Shown piece by piece: positions 7,657 through 16,420 of a stretch of DNA of 64,000 nucleotides (the first letter of the stretch is position 1; each line of letters begins with the position of its first letter). Below the pieces are notes generated by a model. It was given only the letters and a program-made list of their open reading frames with translations. It ran no database searches and was not told the DNA's origin. The stretch comes from DASRHY01 sp035650275. GTDB lineage: Bacteria > Actinomycetota > Actinomycetes > Propionibacteriales > Kribbellaceae. Position numbers and translations under genes: made by a program. The DNA is taken from assembly GCA_035650275.1 (NCBI GenBank), contig DASRHY010000224.1, positions 1-64,000 of the forward strand, in the 5' to 3' direction.

Positions 7657-7684
7657 ACCTGGTTCGACGCGGTTCTGTAGTCGC

Positions 7685-8020
7685 ATGACCTGGGACGACG
7701 TGGTGGCGATCGCGACCGGGCTGCCGGAGACCGAGGCCGCGACCTGGTGGGGAACGCCGGGACTGAAGGTGCGCGGCAAGGGGTTCGGGCGGCTGCGGAC
7801 CGAGGCCGAGGGCGCGCTGATGCTGTTCTGCTCGATGGACGAGAAGGAGGCGCTGCTGGCGTCGGGCGATCCGGCGTTCTTCATCACCCCGCATTACGAG
7901 AAGTACGGCGCCATCCTGATCGACCTCGACCGGGTGGACCGCGACCAGCTCACCGAGCTCATCACCGAGGCCTGGCGGATGAAGGCACCTCCGAAACTGC
8001 AGGCCGAGTTCGACGCCTAG
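7685..8020 (+). CDS. MmcQ/YjbR family protein
   Basis: This 111-residue protein matches the MmcQ/YjbR family (double-wing CyaY-like DNA-binding fold). It has the early LPETEAATWWGTPGLKVRGK segment, the central LMLFCSMDEKEALLAS and FFITPHYEKYGAILIDL, and the C-terminal LTELITEAWRMKAPPKL helix. The family often appears as a stand-alone gene of unknown function, with possible nucleic-acid binding. The ATG has no strong ribosome site. It stands alone between the MocR-like gene and a repeat element that precedes the converging GH43 gene. Confidence 0.88.
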   Translation: MTWDDVVAIATGLPETEAATWWGTPGLKVRGKGFGRLRTEAEGALMLFCSMDEKEALLASGDPAFFITPHYEKYGAILIDLDRVDRDQLTELITEAWRMKAPPKLQAEFDA

Positions 8021-8068
8021 CTGTGGAGCAATCGCCGGCTGCCACGTACGCTGCGAAGGGCGTTGAGG

Positions 8069-8122
8069 ATATCCACAGAACGCGAAAAAGTGACCGATGA
8101 TCGCCGACAAAGGGGGAGGGGT
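8069..8122 (+). repeat. Dispersed intergenic repeat, copy 3
   Basis: It reads ATATCCACAGAAC, then GCGAAAAAGTGACCGATGA, then a GGGGGAGGGG tract. Against copy 2 the part from TCCACAG to GATGA differs at only two bases, and the G-rich tail matches copy 1 closely. It fills the gap between the MmcQ gene and the 3' end of the GH43 gene. Confidence 0.7.
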
Positions 8123-8131
8123 GGCGCGGGT

Positions 8132-9217
8132 TTACGGATGGGTTGGGATGGTTCGGGCGGGGGGTTGGACATGCGGGGTGTCGGCGGTCCAGGTGAGCTC
8201 GGAGAGCCACATGGTACGGCCGGGCGGGTCGGCGCCGACCAGGGCCGGATCCCAGGCGTGGTAGACGAACCAGTCGCGGCCGTCCTTGCGGATCACCATG
8301 TTGTGTCCGGGACCAGCGGCGTCCTCTGTGCTGGACAGGATCGGGTCGCCTGACTTGTGACACGGGCCCATCGGTGAGTCACACAGGGCGTGGCCGACGG
8401 CGTACGCATCCTTGTCGTAGGCGTTCGCGGAGTAGAACAGGTGCAGCTTCGCGTTGCGCTCCCACATGAACGGCGCCTCGACCAGGTGACCCTCCCAGGG
8501 GAGGTCCTGCTTGAACAGGCGCTTCGGTGAGCCGGTGAGCGACAGCCCGTCCGCGGACAGCCGCTGGGCGTAGATCCAGGTGTCCTGGCCGATCGCGTTG
8601 CCGTCGTTCTTCCAGTACAGGTACCGGCTGCCGTCGGCGGCGCGGAACGGGCTGGCGTCGATCGAGCCGCCCTCGTCCGGCTGGCAGATCAGCGGCTTGC
8701 TGCTGCGGTCGACATACGGCCCCGCGGGCTTCGACGCGACCGCCACGCTGACGCACTGCCGGCCGGATGCGTCGTCAGCGGTCGTGTAGTACATCACGAA
8801 CCGGTCGGGGCCGAACGCGGCGACCTCCGGCGCCCAGACCTTGCCTGCCGTGGACCAGGCGGGCAGTGCCGGCAGCGCGTCGCCGACCTGTTCCCAGTCG
8901 ACCAGATCGGGCGACTTCAGCGTCTGGATGTTGCCGATCGGGCCGTTGGTCGCGAACGCGTAGAACTCGTTGCCATGGGCAAGCACGAACGGGTCCGCGA
9001 AGTTCGCGTCGTACACCGGGTTCTCGAAACCCACGGGGCTGCTCCTCTGCTCACTCCGCGGCGGCTCGGCCGCACCACCACACGCACTCAGCATCACCGC
9101 ACCCGCCAGCACACCCAACACGGCGCGCCGCCACCTCCGCCCACGACCACGTTCATCGGCCGGTTCGCGACAACCTGTGGACAACGGTTCGGCCAGGCGC
9201 CGGTGATCAACCGGCAT
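8132..9217 (-). CDS. GH43 family glycoside hydrolase, secreted lipoprotein
   Basis: This is a five-bladed beta-propeller GH43 enzyme, probably an arabinosidase or arabinanase. The expected triad is present: Asp75 (NFADPFV, general base), Asp187 (GSIDASPF) and Glu247 (LVEAPFMW, acid). A signal peptide ends in the lipobox LSAC, so the enzyme would be anchored outside the cell. The start is uncertain: the ATG at 9217 lies in the loop of a 35 bp inverted repeat, and one arm of the repeat is translated as residues about 13-24. A TTG at about 9182 is an alternative. It is the last gene of the arabinan locus, separated from the upstream GH43 gene by repeats. Confidence 0.85.
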   Translation of the reverse strand: MPVDHRRLAEPLSTGCREPADERGRGRRWRRAVLGVLAGAVMLSACGGAAEPPRSEQRSSPVGFENPVYDANFADPFVLAHGNEFYAFATNGPIGNIQTLKSPDLVDWEQVGDALPALPAWSTAGKVWAPEVAAFGPDRFVMYYTTADDASGRQCVSVAVASKPAGPYVDRSSKPLICQPDEGGSIDASPFRAADGSRYLYWKNDGNAIGQDTWIYAQRLSADGLSLTGSPKRLFKQDLPWEGHLVEAPFMWERNAKLHLFYSANAYDKDAYAVGHALCDSPMGPCHKSGDPILSSTEDAAGPGHNMVIRKDGRDWFVYHAWDPALVGADPPGRTMWLSELTWTADTPHVQPPARTIPTHP

Positions 9218-9254
9218 GCTTGTCCACAGGTTGTCGCGAACCGGCCGATGAACG
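9150..9254. repeat. Perfect 35 bp inverted repeat with DnaA boxes in its arms
   Basis: Arms 9150-9184 and 9220-9254 are exact reverse complements, separated by 35 bases. The inner end of each arm is TTGTCCACA or its complement, a perfect Streptomyces-type DnaA box (9176-9184 reverse and 9220-9228 forward). The arms also carry CGTTCATCGG, resembling the outer end of the other dispersed repeat. The element overlaps the start of the GH43 lipoprotein gene. Confidence 0.85.
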
Positions 9255-9268
9255 CATGAGGGGGTGGG

Positions 9269-9341
9269 GTCAGCCGTCGGGGTCAGACTTCGGGGGTCAG
9301 CGGAGGTGGTCAGCGGAGGGGGGTCAGCGGAGGGTGGTCAG
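9269..9341 (-). repeat. Tandem 12-14 bp repeats that repeat the stop codon
   Basis: On the minus strand CTGACC occurs six times with a spacing of 12-15 bases, most units reading CTGACC(A/C)CCTCCG. The first unit codes the last residues of the larger GH43 enzyme and the second supplies its TGA; the remaining units are untranslated. Confidence 0.75.
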
Positions 9342-11564
9342 GCGGACGTAGGCGAAGCGGGCTACGGCGTCGGGGGCGGCGGGGGTCTGGTCGCCGTGGG
9401 AGTAGAGGCCGATCCGCGGGGCGGGGCCGGCCGGGAAGACCCAGGACGCGCCCCAGGTCCACTTCTTGCCGTCGTTGCTGGTGCCGGCGCGGTAGACGTG
9501 CTCGCCGGCCGCGTTGCGGTGGTACGCGATCCGCATCCAGGTGTCGTCGCCAGGCGTACCGATCGCGGCTCCGCCGAAGCTGGTCGCGCCGTCCGACGGA
9601 CGCGCCACCAGCTCACGGCCGAACTCGGTCTGCCGGGTACCCCAGATCGACACGTGGCCCAGCCGAGCGAAGTCGTCGTCACCGCGGTACACCAGCAGAC
9701 CGGCCTGCTGGTAGTTGCGGATGTCGTCCGAACCCAGCTCCAGGTGCAGCTTGGTCTCCATCATCCAGCTGTTCCCGGCCGGAGCGTCCCGGAGCAGCAG
9801 CGGAGACTGGTTCGCCCGGCCGACCAGGTCCGTGGTACCGACGGGCCAGTTGAGGTTGCCGCCGGCAACGGTCGCCGCCGGGTCCTGCCGCAGCCAGGTC
9901 CAGCCGTCGCCGAGGCCGTTGTCGAAGTCGTACGACGCCAGCGTGCTGCCCGGCTGCGGTACCGCGACATGCTTGGTCACGGGCGGTGCGACGGGTCGCA
10001 CGGTCAGGTTGTCGAGCAGCACCGGGCCGGAGGTCGCGAACCGCACCGGCGCCGGGTCCAGCCGCAGCCCGCGGGCGTCGACGGACGCGTCCGCGAGTGC
10101 CTCGCCCAGCCCGGCATCGCTCAGCCGCGCCGTTACCAACGAGCGATCAGCCTGCACCTCGATCCGGTGCCACTGCGCCAGGTCGGCCACGGCCGGCACC
10201 GGTACGGAGGTCGTCCGCCACTGGGATCCCGCCCGAGCCGCCACGCTCAGCTTCCGGGCAGCCGGGTCGAGCGAGACCACGACCTGCCCGTCACCCAGCA
10301 CGGTACTGAACGACGAGCCGTCCAGCCGTACGTCGGATGTCAGCCGGACCGATCCGTCCGCGGCAACCTTAGTCGCGGCGTACCGGTCGATCTGCGCGGC
10401 CGGACCGCCCAGCTCGTCGGTCGCGACGGACCGGGCGCCGTGCAGCCCGGATGCGGGGTCGGCCGCGTCGATGCCGAGCGCGGATCCGGTCGCCGGCGCG
10501 GGCTGTGCACCCTCGCTCGGACCGGCGCCGGCCCGGGTCCGCGGCCAGCCGTCGATCCAGTCCAGCCGGTCGATCAGCATCGGCCGCCGGTTCACGCCGA
10601 ACACGTCGCTGAGCCAGGGCACGTTCCGGTCGATCGCGTGGTAGACGATGTGGTCCTGCCCGGCCGCGTCGGTCATCAGCGCGTGGTGGCCGGTGCCGAT
10701 CCAGCGGTTCCCGTTCTGCAGCAGCACCGGGGTGCCACCGACCCGGGAGGCGTTCATGCTCCGCCCGTCGGCGTCCAGGAACGGGCCGCGCGGTGACTTC
10801 GACCGGCCGGCGAACACGGTGTACCCGGTGGTCGGGCCGGCGCAGCAGTTCGAGGACGAGGCCATCAGGTAGTACCAGCCGTCCTTGCGCACGACGTATG
10901 CGCCCTCGTACCGGTCGCCGATCGCGACCTGGGTCGTCTCGCCCACGGCGTGCAGGCCGTCCGGGGTCAGCTCGGTCACCCACAGCCCGCCGAAGAAGCC
11001 GCCGAAGTACAGGTACCGCTTGCCGTCCGGCGTGGTCAGCAACGCCGGGTCGATGGTGTTGAAGAACCGGCCGTCACCGCTCGGTCGCGGCTCCACCACC
11101 GGCCCGTCGGTCGCGGTCCACGGCCCGGCCGGGGTCGGCGCGGTCGCGGCGCCGATCGCGAAGTCCCACGGGTCCGCGTGCTGCTGGGTGTTGGTGACGG
11201 TGAAGTACATGACGTACTGGCCGTCGACGTACCGGATGTCCGGCGCCCAGAAGAACGACCCGGGAGCCGCCCACACCGGTTTGGTCTCCTCGTCGAACAC
11301 GGTGCCGACATAGGTCCAGGACCCGAAGTCCTTGGTCTTCGCGATGTGCATCAGCCCGAACGGCCCGCCGGACACCAGCGGGTCCGAGGTGGCGTACGCG
11401 TACCACCAGCCGTCCCGGCCCTGGATGATCGTCGGGTCGGCGTAGGTGTCGGCGAACGACGACGAGATCGGATTGGTGGTCGTCGGACCGGATTCGGCGG
11501 ACGCCGTCAGCGGCGTGACGGCACAGGCGAGTACGGCGAGGGATGCGACAAGTCTTCTGAGCAC
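9324..11564 (-). CDS. GH43 family glycoside hydrolase with C-terminal accessory domains, secreted
   Basis: This 746-residue enzyme begins with a classical signal peptide (MLRRLVASLAVLACAVTPL). A GH43 propeller covers residues about 35-350: Asp43 in YADPTII, the central FNTIDPALLT and the acid Glu in DRYEGAYV give the triad. The rest is two beta-sandwich regions, the last (residues about 540-745: YDFDNGLGDGWTWLRQDP, ETKLHLEL, QQAGLLVYRGDDDF) matching the concanavalin-like domain at the end of many GH43 xylosidases and arabinofuranosidases. Arabinan or arabinoxylan is the likely substrate given the GH51 gene in the same operon. It follows the permease genes closely and ends in a set of short tandem repeats. 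Confidence 0.9.
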   Translation of the reverse strand: MLRRLVASLAVLACAVTPLTASAESGPTTTNPISSSFADTYADPTIIQGRDGWWYAYATSDPLVSGGPFGLMHIAKTKDFGSWTYVGTVFDEETKPVWAAPGSFFWAPDIRYVDGQYVMYFTVTNTQQHADPWDFAIGAATAPTPAGPWTATDGPVVEPRPSGDGRFFNTIDPALLTTPDGKRYLYFGGFFGGLWVTELTPDGLHAVGETTQVAIGDRYEGAYVVRKDGWYYLMASSSNCCAGPTTGYTVFAGRSKSPRGPFLDADGRSMNASRVGGTPVLLQNGNRWIGTGHHALMTDAAGQDHIVYHAIDRNVPWLSDVFGVNRRPMLIDRLDWIDGWPRTRAGAGPSEGAQPAPATGSALGIDAADPASGLHGARSVATDELGGPAAQIDRYAATKVAADGSVRLTSDVRLDGSSFSTVLGDGQVVVSLDPAARKLSVAARAGSQWRTTSVPVPAVADLAQWHRIEVQADRSLVTARLSDAGLGEALADASVDARGLRLDPAPVRFATSGPVLLDNLTVRPVAPPVTKHVAVPQPGSTLASYDFDNGLGDGWTWLRQDPAATVAGGNLNWPVGTTDLVGRANQSPLLLRDAPAGNSWMMETKLHLELGSDDIRNYQQAGLLVYRGDDDFARLGHVSIWGTRQTEFGRELVARPSDGATSFGGAAIGTPGDDTWMRIAYHRNAAGEHVYRAGTSNDGKKWTWGASWVFPAGPAPRIGLYSHGDQTPAAPDAVARFAYVRLTTLR

Positions 11565-11577
11565 GGGCGGGTACTCC

Positions 11578-12405
11578 TCAACCTTTGATACCGGAACGCG
11601 CGACGCCCTCGATGACGTAGCGCTGGACGAAGATGTAGAGCACGAGCACCGGCAGCGACGCGAGCGTGGCGCCGGCCATGATCACCGGGTAGTCGGTCGT
11701 GTAGGCGCCCTGCAGCAGCTTCAGCCCGGCCGGAAGCGTGAGCCGTTCCGGGCTGAACAGGACGTAGATCGGCCAGATGAAGTCGTTCCAGTTCGCCAGG
11801 AACGACAGCACGGTCAGGGTGGCGAGCGCGGGCTTGGCGTTCGGCAGGATGATCCGGGTGAAGATCGTCCAGGAGTTCGCACCGTCGATCATCGCCACCT
11901 CCTCCAGCTCGCGCGGGACGGCCAGGAAGAACTGCCGCATGAAGAACACACCGAAGGCGCCGGCCGCTCCGGGTACGACCAGCGACCAGAGCGTGTCCAG
12001 CCAGCCGAGCCGGTTCATCAGCAGGTAGTTCGGCATCAGGAACACGAAGCCGGGCACGAACAAGGTGGCCAGGACGACCGCGAAGATCGCCTTCTTGAAG
12101 CGGAACTCCATCCGCGCCAGGGCGTACCCGGCCATCGACGCCGTCACCACCACCAGTACGGCGTGCATGGTGGCGGCGGCGAACGAGTTGATCGCCCAGC
12201 GCAGCACCGGGTTCTGCCCGCCGGTGGTGAGGATGACGTCGTACGCGCGACCGGTCGGCTCCTGCGGCCACAGCGTGGGCGGAGCGCTCTGCGACTCGCC
12301 GATCGTTTTCAGCGAGGTGATCGCCATCCACAGCAGCGGCAGCACGAACACCACCGTCAGTCCGATGACGAGCAGCCAGAAACCGGGGTTGAACCGCCGC
12401 CTCAT
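11578..12405 (-). CDS. Carbohydrate ABC transporter permease (MalG type)
   Basis: This 275-residue inner-membrane permease has six predicted helices and the EAA loop that contacts the ATPase: EEVAMIDGANSWTIFTRIIL. It belongs to the MalG/CUT1 class and pairs with the permease coded just upstream for uptake of oligosaccharides. The ATG at 12,405 overlaps the upstream stop codon as ATGA, which decides the start over an earlier in-frame ATG. Its neighbours point to arabino-oligosaccharides as the cargo. No ATPase gene is found in the operon. Confidence 0.92.
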   Translation of the reverse strand: MRRRFNPGFWLLVIGLTVVFVLPLLWMAITSLKTIGESQSAPPTLWPQEPTGRAYDVILTTGGQNPVLRWAINSFAAATMHAVLVVVTASMAGYALARMEFRFKKAIFAVVLATLFVPGFVFLMPNYLLMNRLGWLDTLWSLVVPGAAGAFGVFFMRQFFLAVPRELEEVAMIDGANSWTIFTRIILPNAKPALATLTVLSFLANWNDFIWPIYVLFSPERLTLPAGLKLLQGAYTTDYPVIMAGATLASLPVLVLYIFVQRYVIEGVARSGIKG

Positions 12406-13289
12406 GACTTCCGCTCCCGGAAGATGGCGAAGTTGACCAGCGAGATGATCGCCAGGCACAGCGCGAGCAGGTAGCTCATCGCGGTCGCCGAGCCCATCCG
12501 GAACTGGGACAGGCCGGTGTCGGTGATCACCATGATCGCCGTCGTGGTCGAGTCACCCGGCGCACCCTGGGTGACCAGCACGGCCTGGCCGAACATGTTC
12601 GCGCTGGCCAGGATCGTGATCGTCACCACGAACACGAACACCGGCCGAAGCCCGGGCACCGTGACGTTCCAGAACTGCTGCCAGCGGTTCGCGCCGTCCA
12701 GCTCCGCGGCCTCGTACTGCTCCGCCGGGATGTCCTGCAACCCGGCCAGGTAGATCACCGCGTTGAACCCGAGCGTCCACCACACGGTCAGCCCGACCAG
12801 ACCGATCCAGGCCCACGGCTGGTCGTTGGTCCAGCCGATCTCGCCGACGCCGAACAGGCCGAGGAACGCGTTCAGGATGCCGAAGTTGGTGTCCAGGATG
12901 TAGCGGAACATCAGGCCGATCACCGCGACGCCGAGCACGTACGGCGCGAAGTAGACGGCGCGGAAGAACGTCCGCCCGGGGAACGCACGGTTCAGCAGCA
13001 CCGCCAGGCCGAGCGGCAGCGCGACCAGGAACGGCACCGAGGCCAGCGTGAAAATGCCCGTCGCGCGCATGCCATGCCAGAACGGCAGGGATGTCGCCGA
13101 CAGCGGGTCGAACAGGTCCTTGTAGTTCTGCAGCCCGACGAACGGCTTGCCCGGGAGCTGGAAGTCCCAGTCGTGCAGGCTCATCCAGATCCCGAACAGC
13201 GCCGGACCGACCACGAAGGCCAGGAACAGCACCAGGTACGGCGCGAGGAACAGGTACGGCGTGCTGCGGCCGTATCCGCGCACAGACAT
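12402..13289 (-). CDS. Carbohydrate ABC transporter permease (MalF type)
   Basis: This 295-residue CUT1 permease has a short cytoplasmic N-terminus, a first helix YLFLAPYLVLFLAFVVG, and an EAA loop in EQYEAAELDGANRWQQFWNV. It forms the heterodimeric channel with the MalG-type protein whose gene overlaps its stop. Its own start overlaps the stop of the binding-protein gene by one base (TGATG), so the set is coupled. Confidence 0.92.
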   Translation of the reverse strand: MSVRGYGRSTPYLFLAPYLVLFLAFVVGPALFGIWMSLHDWDFQLPGKPFVGLQNYKDLFDPLSATSLPFWHGMRATGIFTLASVPFLVALPLGLAVLLNRAFPGRTFFRAVYFAPYVLGVAVIGLMFRYILDTNFGILNAFLGLFGVGEIGWTNDQPWAWIGLVGLTVWWTLGFNAVIYLAGLQDIPAEQYEAAELDGANRWQQFWNVTVPGLRPVFVFVVTITILASANMFGQAVLVTQGAPGDSTTTAIMVITDTGLSQFRMGSATAMSYLLALCLAIISLVNFAIFRERKS

Positions 13290-14629
13290 CAGCTGCCGTA
13301 CTTCTTGCGGTTGGCCTCGAGGATCTTGTCCGCCCGCGCGGCCGCGTCACCGAGCGCCTTCGCCGGCTCCGTCTTCAGCAGCACCGCCTCGTTGATCGCC
13401 TTGTTCAGCTCGGCGATCGCGTCGCCGATGCCGGCCACCGACGGCGGGAAGCGCAGGTCGTCGATCTGGGTGGCCAGCGTGGCCTGCTCCGGTAGCGCCT
13501 TGAACTCGGCCGACTCGCGGATCTGCCGGCGGGCCGGGACCTGGCCGCCCTTCGCCCACTCCAGCGACTGCTGGCTGACGTAGTTCAGGAATACCCGGGC
13601 GGCGGTGGACTTGTTCTGGTCCGGCGTCTTCAGCCGCGGCAGGCAGAACTGGTGCGACCCGGCCCAGGCGGCCTTGGTGCCGCCGATGTTCGGCAGCGGC
13701 GCCACCCCCCACTGCAGGCCCTTCTTCTCCCGCAGTGTGTTGATGTTCCAGATGCCGTTCCAGTTGAATGCGGTCTTGCCGTTCTGCAGCGCGATCGCGT
13801 CGGCGTCCTGCGCCACGTTCTTCGGGCTGTGGCCGTTCTTGACCAGGTCGACGAACCAGGTGACGGCCTTCACCGAGGGCTCGTCGGCCCAGGCCGCCTT
13901 GGATGCTCCGTCGTCGAACAGGTCGCCGCCGAACTGCCAGATCAGCGCGTTCACCGACAGGCCTCCGGTGAACAGGAACGGGCTGGCCCAGTGACCCTGG
14001 ATGCCCTTGCCCTTGAGCGTGTCGAGCGCCGTCATGTACTCGTCGGCGGTCATCGGAGGCTTGGCCGGGTCCAGGCCGGCCTTCTCCATCACGGTCTTGT
14101 TGTAGTAGAAGCCGAGTGGGTGCACGTCGAGCGGGATGCCGTACCGCTTGCCGTTGTACTCGCCGGCCTTCCAGACCTCGTCGGCGAAGTCCTCCTGCTT
14201 GAGCTCGAGGGCCGTGGCCACGTCGTCCAGCGGCTCGATCACGTTCCGGGCCGCGTTCGTGGCGAGTGAGTCGAGGTGCATCACCGCGATCGCGGGGCCG
14301 CGGCCGGAGTTCACCGCGGTGGGCAGCTTGGTGTAGTAGTCGTCCCACTGCATCACGGTCATCTTGACCTTGGCGTTCGGGTTCTCGGCGTTGAACTTCT
14401 CGACGATCTTGCGCATGTACGGGCCGTCGCCACCGGTGAAGCCGTTCCAGAAGTCCAGCTCGACCGGCGGGCCGTCGTACCCCTTGGCGCCGCCGTCACC
14501 GGACGGGGTCGGCTGGGCGCCGGGTTTGCCGGCCGAGCCCTCGCCGCATCCGGCCAACCCCCACGATGCGCCCGCACCGAGCGCGCCGGCGAGCAGCACT
14601 CGCCGCGAGACATGCTGATGGGTGTTCAC
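13289..14629 (-). CDS. Extracellular sugar-binding lipoprotein of an ABC transporter
   Basis: This 446-residue family 1 solute-binding protein delivers a sugar to the two permeases downstream. The N-terminus VSRRVLLAGALGAG has a twin-arginine character and is followed by the lipobox LAGC, so it is probably a Tat-exported lipoprotein. The mature domain shows VELDFWNGFTGGDG, the conserved FNAENPNAKVKM segment and WAGSHQFCLPR near the C-terminal half. The start is GTG and overlaps the stop of the GH51 gene as GTGA. Arabino-oligosaccharides are the likely ligand by context only. Confidence 0.92.
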   Translation of the reverse strand: MNTHQHVSRRVLLAGALGAGASWGLAGCGEGSAGKPGAQPTPSGDGGAKGYDGPPVELDFWNGFTGGDGPYMRKIVEKFNAENPNAKVKMTVMQWDDYYTKLPTAVNSGRGPAIAVMHLDSLATNAARNVIEPLDDVATALELKQEDFADEVWKAGEYNGKRYGIPLDVHPLGFYYNKTVMEKAGLDPAKPPMTADEYMTALDTLKGKGIQGHWASPFLFTGGLSVNALIWQFGGDLFDDGASKAAWADEPSVKAVTWFVDLVKNGHSPKNVAQDADAIALQNGKTAFNWNGIWNINTLREKKGLQWGVAPLPNIGGTKAAWAGSHQFCLPRLKTPDQNKSTAARVFLNYVSQQSLEWAKGGQVPARRQIRESAEFKALPEQATLATQIDDLRFPPSVAGIGDAIAELNKAINEAVLLKTEPAKALGDAAARADKILEANRKKYGS

Positions 14630-16152
14630 GAGTTACCTCCAGGGGAGAGCCTGACCAGGTGCCAGGACGCAGCGGGGAGTGTTGCCACACAGGTGCCGTC
14701 GGTGATCCGGGTGCCGTCGATTCGCTTCGGTACGACGCGGTCGGGGTGCTCGGGTCCGTTCACCGCGGACCGGTCGTCGTCGTACAGGCCGACGTGCTCG
14801 ACCAGGTGCAGCGGGCCGAGCGCGGCCTCGAGTGCGCCTAGCGGGATCTCGCACTCGATCTCATCCGTCTCGCTGCGGTTCACCACGAACAGCGCGACCA
14901 CACCGGACTCCTCGTCGTACGTCGCGGTGCTCCACAGGGCCGGAACGTTGCCGAAGGCATCGGTCTCGACGACCGGGCCGGTGACCTCGGTCCGCAGCAC
15001 CCGGCTGCCGGCGTACTTCGAGGTGAGCGCGAACGGGTGGAAGATGGTCTGCTGCCAGGCCGTTCCGCCGGGCTCGGTGAGGATCGGCGCGATCACGTTC
15101 ACCAGCTGGGCCTGGTTCGCGATCTTCACCCGGTCGGCGTGCCGGAGCAGCGTGATCAGCAGGCTGCCGACGACGACGGCGTCGGTGACGTCGTACACGT
15201 CCTCGATCAGCGGGCTGGCCTCGCGAACCTTGAGCCCGGACTCGCCGGGGAAGCGGCCCTGGTACCAGACGTTCCACTCGTCGAACGAGAGCGTGATCTT
15301 CTTGTCCGACTGCTTGACGGCACCGACGTGGTCGGCGGTGGCGACCACCGAGCGGATGAACCGGTCCATGTCCTCGGCGACCGCGAGGAAGGATGCGGTG
15401 TCGCCGTCCTTCGGCTCGTAGTACGCGTGCAGCGAGATGTGGTCGACGACGTCGTAGGTGCGCTCCAGCACGGTGCGCTCCCAGGACGCGAACGTCGGCA
15501 TCTTCCGGTTGCTCGACCCGCACGCGACGAGCTCGAGATCCGGGTCCACCCGGCGCATCGCCCGGGCGGTCTCCTCGGCCAGCCGGGCGTACTCGTCGGC
15601 GGTCTTGTGTCCGATCTGCCAGGGTCCGTCCAGCTCGTTGCCGAGGCACCAGAGCTTGATGTCGTACGGCTTCTCGCTGCCGTTCGCGACCCGGCGGTCG
15701 GCGATGTCGGTGCCCGGTTCGCCGTTCACGTACTGCAGCAGCTCGATCGCCTCGGTGACGCCGCGGGTGCCGAGGTTCACCGCCCACATCGGCTCCACCC
15801 CGGCCTTGCGCGCCCAGGCGGCGAACTCGTCGGTGCCGAACTGGTTGGTCTCGATCGCCCGCCAGGCGAGGTCGAGCCGGCGCGGCCGGCCGTCCTTCGG
15901 CCCGACGCCGTCCTCCCACGCGTAGTTGGAGACGAAGTTGCCGCCCGGGTAGCGGACCACGGTGACGCCGAGCTCGCGGACCAGGTCGAGCACGTCGGTG
16001 CGGAACCCGTCCTCGTCCGCCGTCGGGTGGTCCGGCTCGTAGATGCCGGTGTACACGCACCGGCCCATGTGCTCGACGAAGGACCCGAAGACGCGGCGGT
16101 CCAGGTCGCCGACGACGAACGCCGGATCTACGGCTAGGCGGGCTACGGCCAC
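14626..16152 (-). CDS. GH51 alpha-L-arabinofuranosidase
   Basis: This 508-residue intracellular enzyme removes arabinofuranose from imported oligosaccharides. The GH51 (beta/alpha)8 barrel carries the acid/base Glu173 in CLGNELDGPWQ and the nucleophile Glu292 in LSFDEWNVWY; VRYPGGNFVSNY near residue 67 is also typical. There is no signal peptide. The size is normal for the family. It is the first gene of an overlapping operon and starts about 60 bases after a promoter covered by two operator-like repeats, with a LacI-family gene on the other side. Confidence 0.95.
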   Translation of the reverse strand: MAVARLAVDPAFVVGDLDRRVFGSFVEHMGRCVYTGIYEPDHPTADEDGFRTDVLDLVRELGVTVVRYPGGNFVSNYAWEDGVGPKDGRPRRLDLAWRAIETNQFGTDEFAAWARKAGVEPMWAVNLGTRGVTEAIELLQYVNGEPGTDIADRRVANGSEKPYDIKLWCLGNELDGPWQIGHKTADEYARLAEETARAMRRVDPDLELVACGSSNRKMPTFASWERTVLERTYDVVDHISLHAYYEPKDGDTASFLAVAEDMDRFIRSVVATADHVGAVKQSDKKITLSFDEWNVWYQGRFPGESGLKVREASPLIEDVYDVTDAVVVGSLLITLLRHADRVKIANQAQLVNVIAPILTEPGGTAWQQTIFHPFALTSKYAGSRVLRTEVTGPVVETDAFGNVPALWSTATYDEESGVVALFVVNRSETDEIECEIPLGALEAALGPLHLVEHVGLYDDDRSAVNGPEHPDRVVPKRIDGTRITDGTCVATLPAASWHLVRLSPGGNS

Positions 16153-16200
16153 TGGTTCCTCCGCGGTCGGTACCTAGACCCGGTACCCCGGGCGAGCATC

Positions 16201-16247
16201 TCTACAACGTTTGACCTTGTTCTACAACGTTTGACTTTGTGTGTAAA
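16201..16247 (-). promoter_or_regulatory. Promoter of the arabinan operon with two operator-like direct repeats
   Basis: TCTACAACGTTTGAC(C/T)TTGT occurs twice in tandem at 16,201-16,220 and 16,221-16,240. On the minus strand TTTACA (16,242-16,247) and TAGAAC (16,219-16,224) are 17 bases apart and make a plausible -35/-10 pair. The repeats cover the spacer, the -10 and the start point, which fits repression by the divergent LacI protein. The rest of 16,153-16,420 shows no other clear signal. Confidence 0.6.
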
Positions 16248-16420
16248 GGGTGGGCTCAGAAACTCGTGGGATCTACGTGGAGCGAGGACGCCGAACGGCC
16301 CATCGCGCAACGAGCCTTGGACGGGCTGTGGCTCGAGCGCTCCGGCGTCGCCGACTCGACTGAGCGATCGCCGCGCGGACCGTGGGAGACTCGGTCGGAC
16401 GGGCTGGGAGGGAGAGACCG

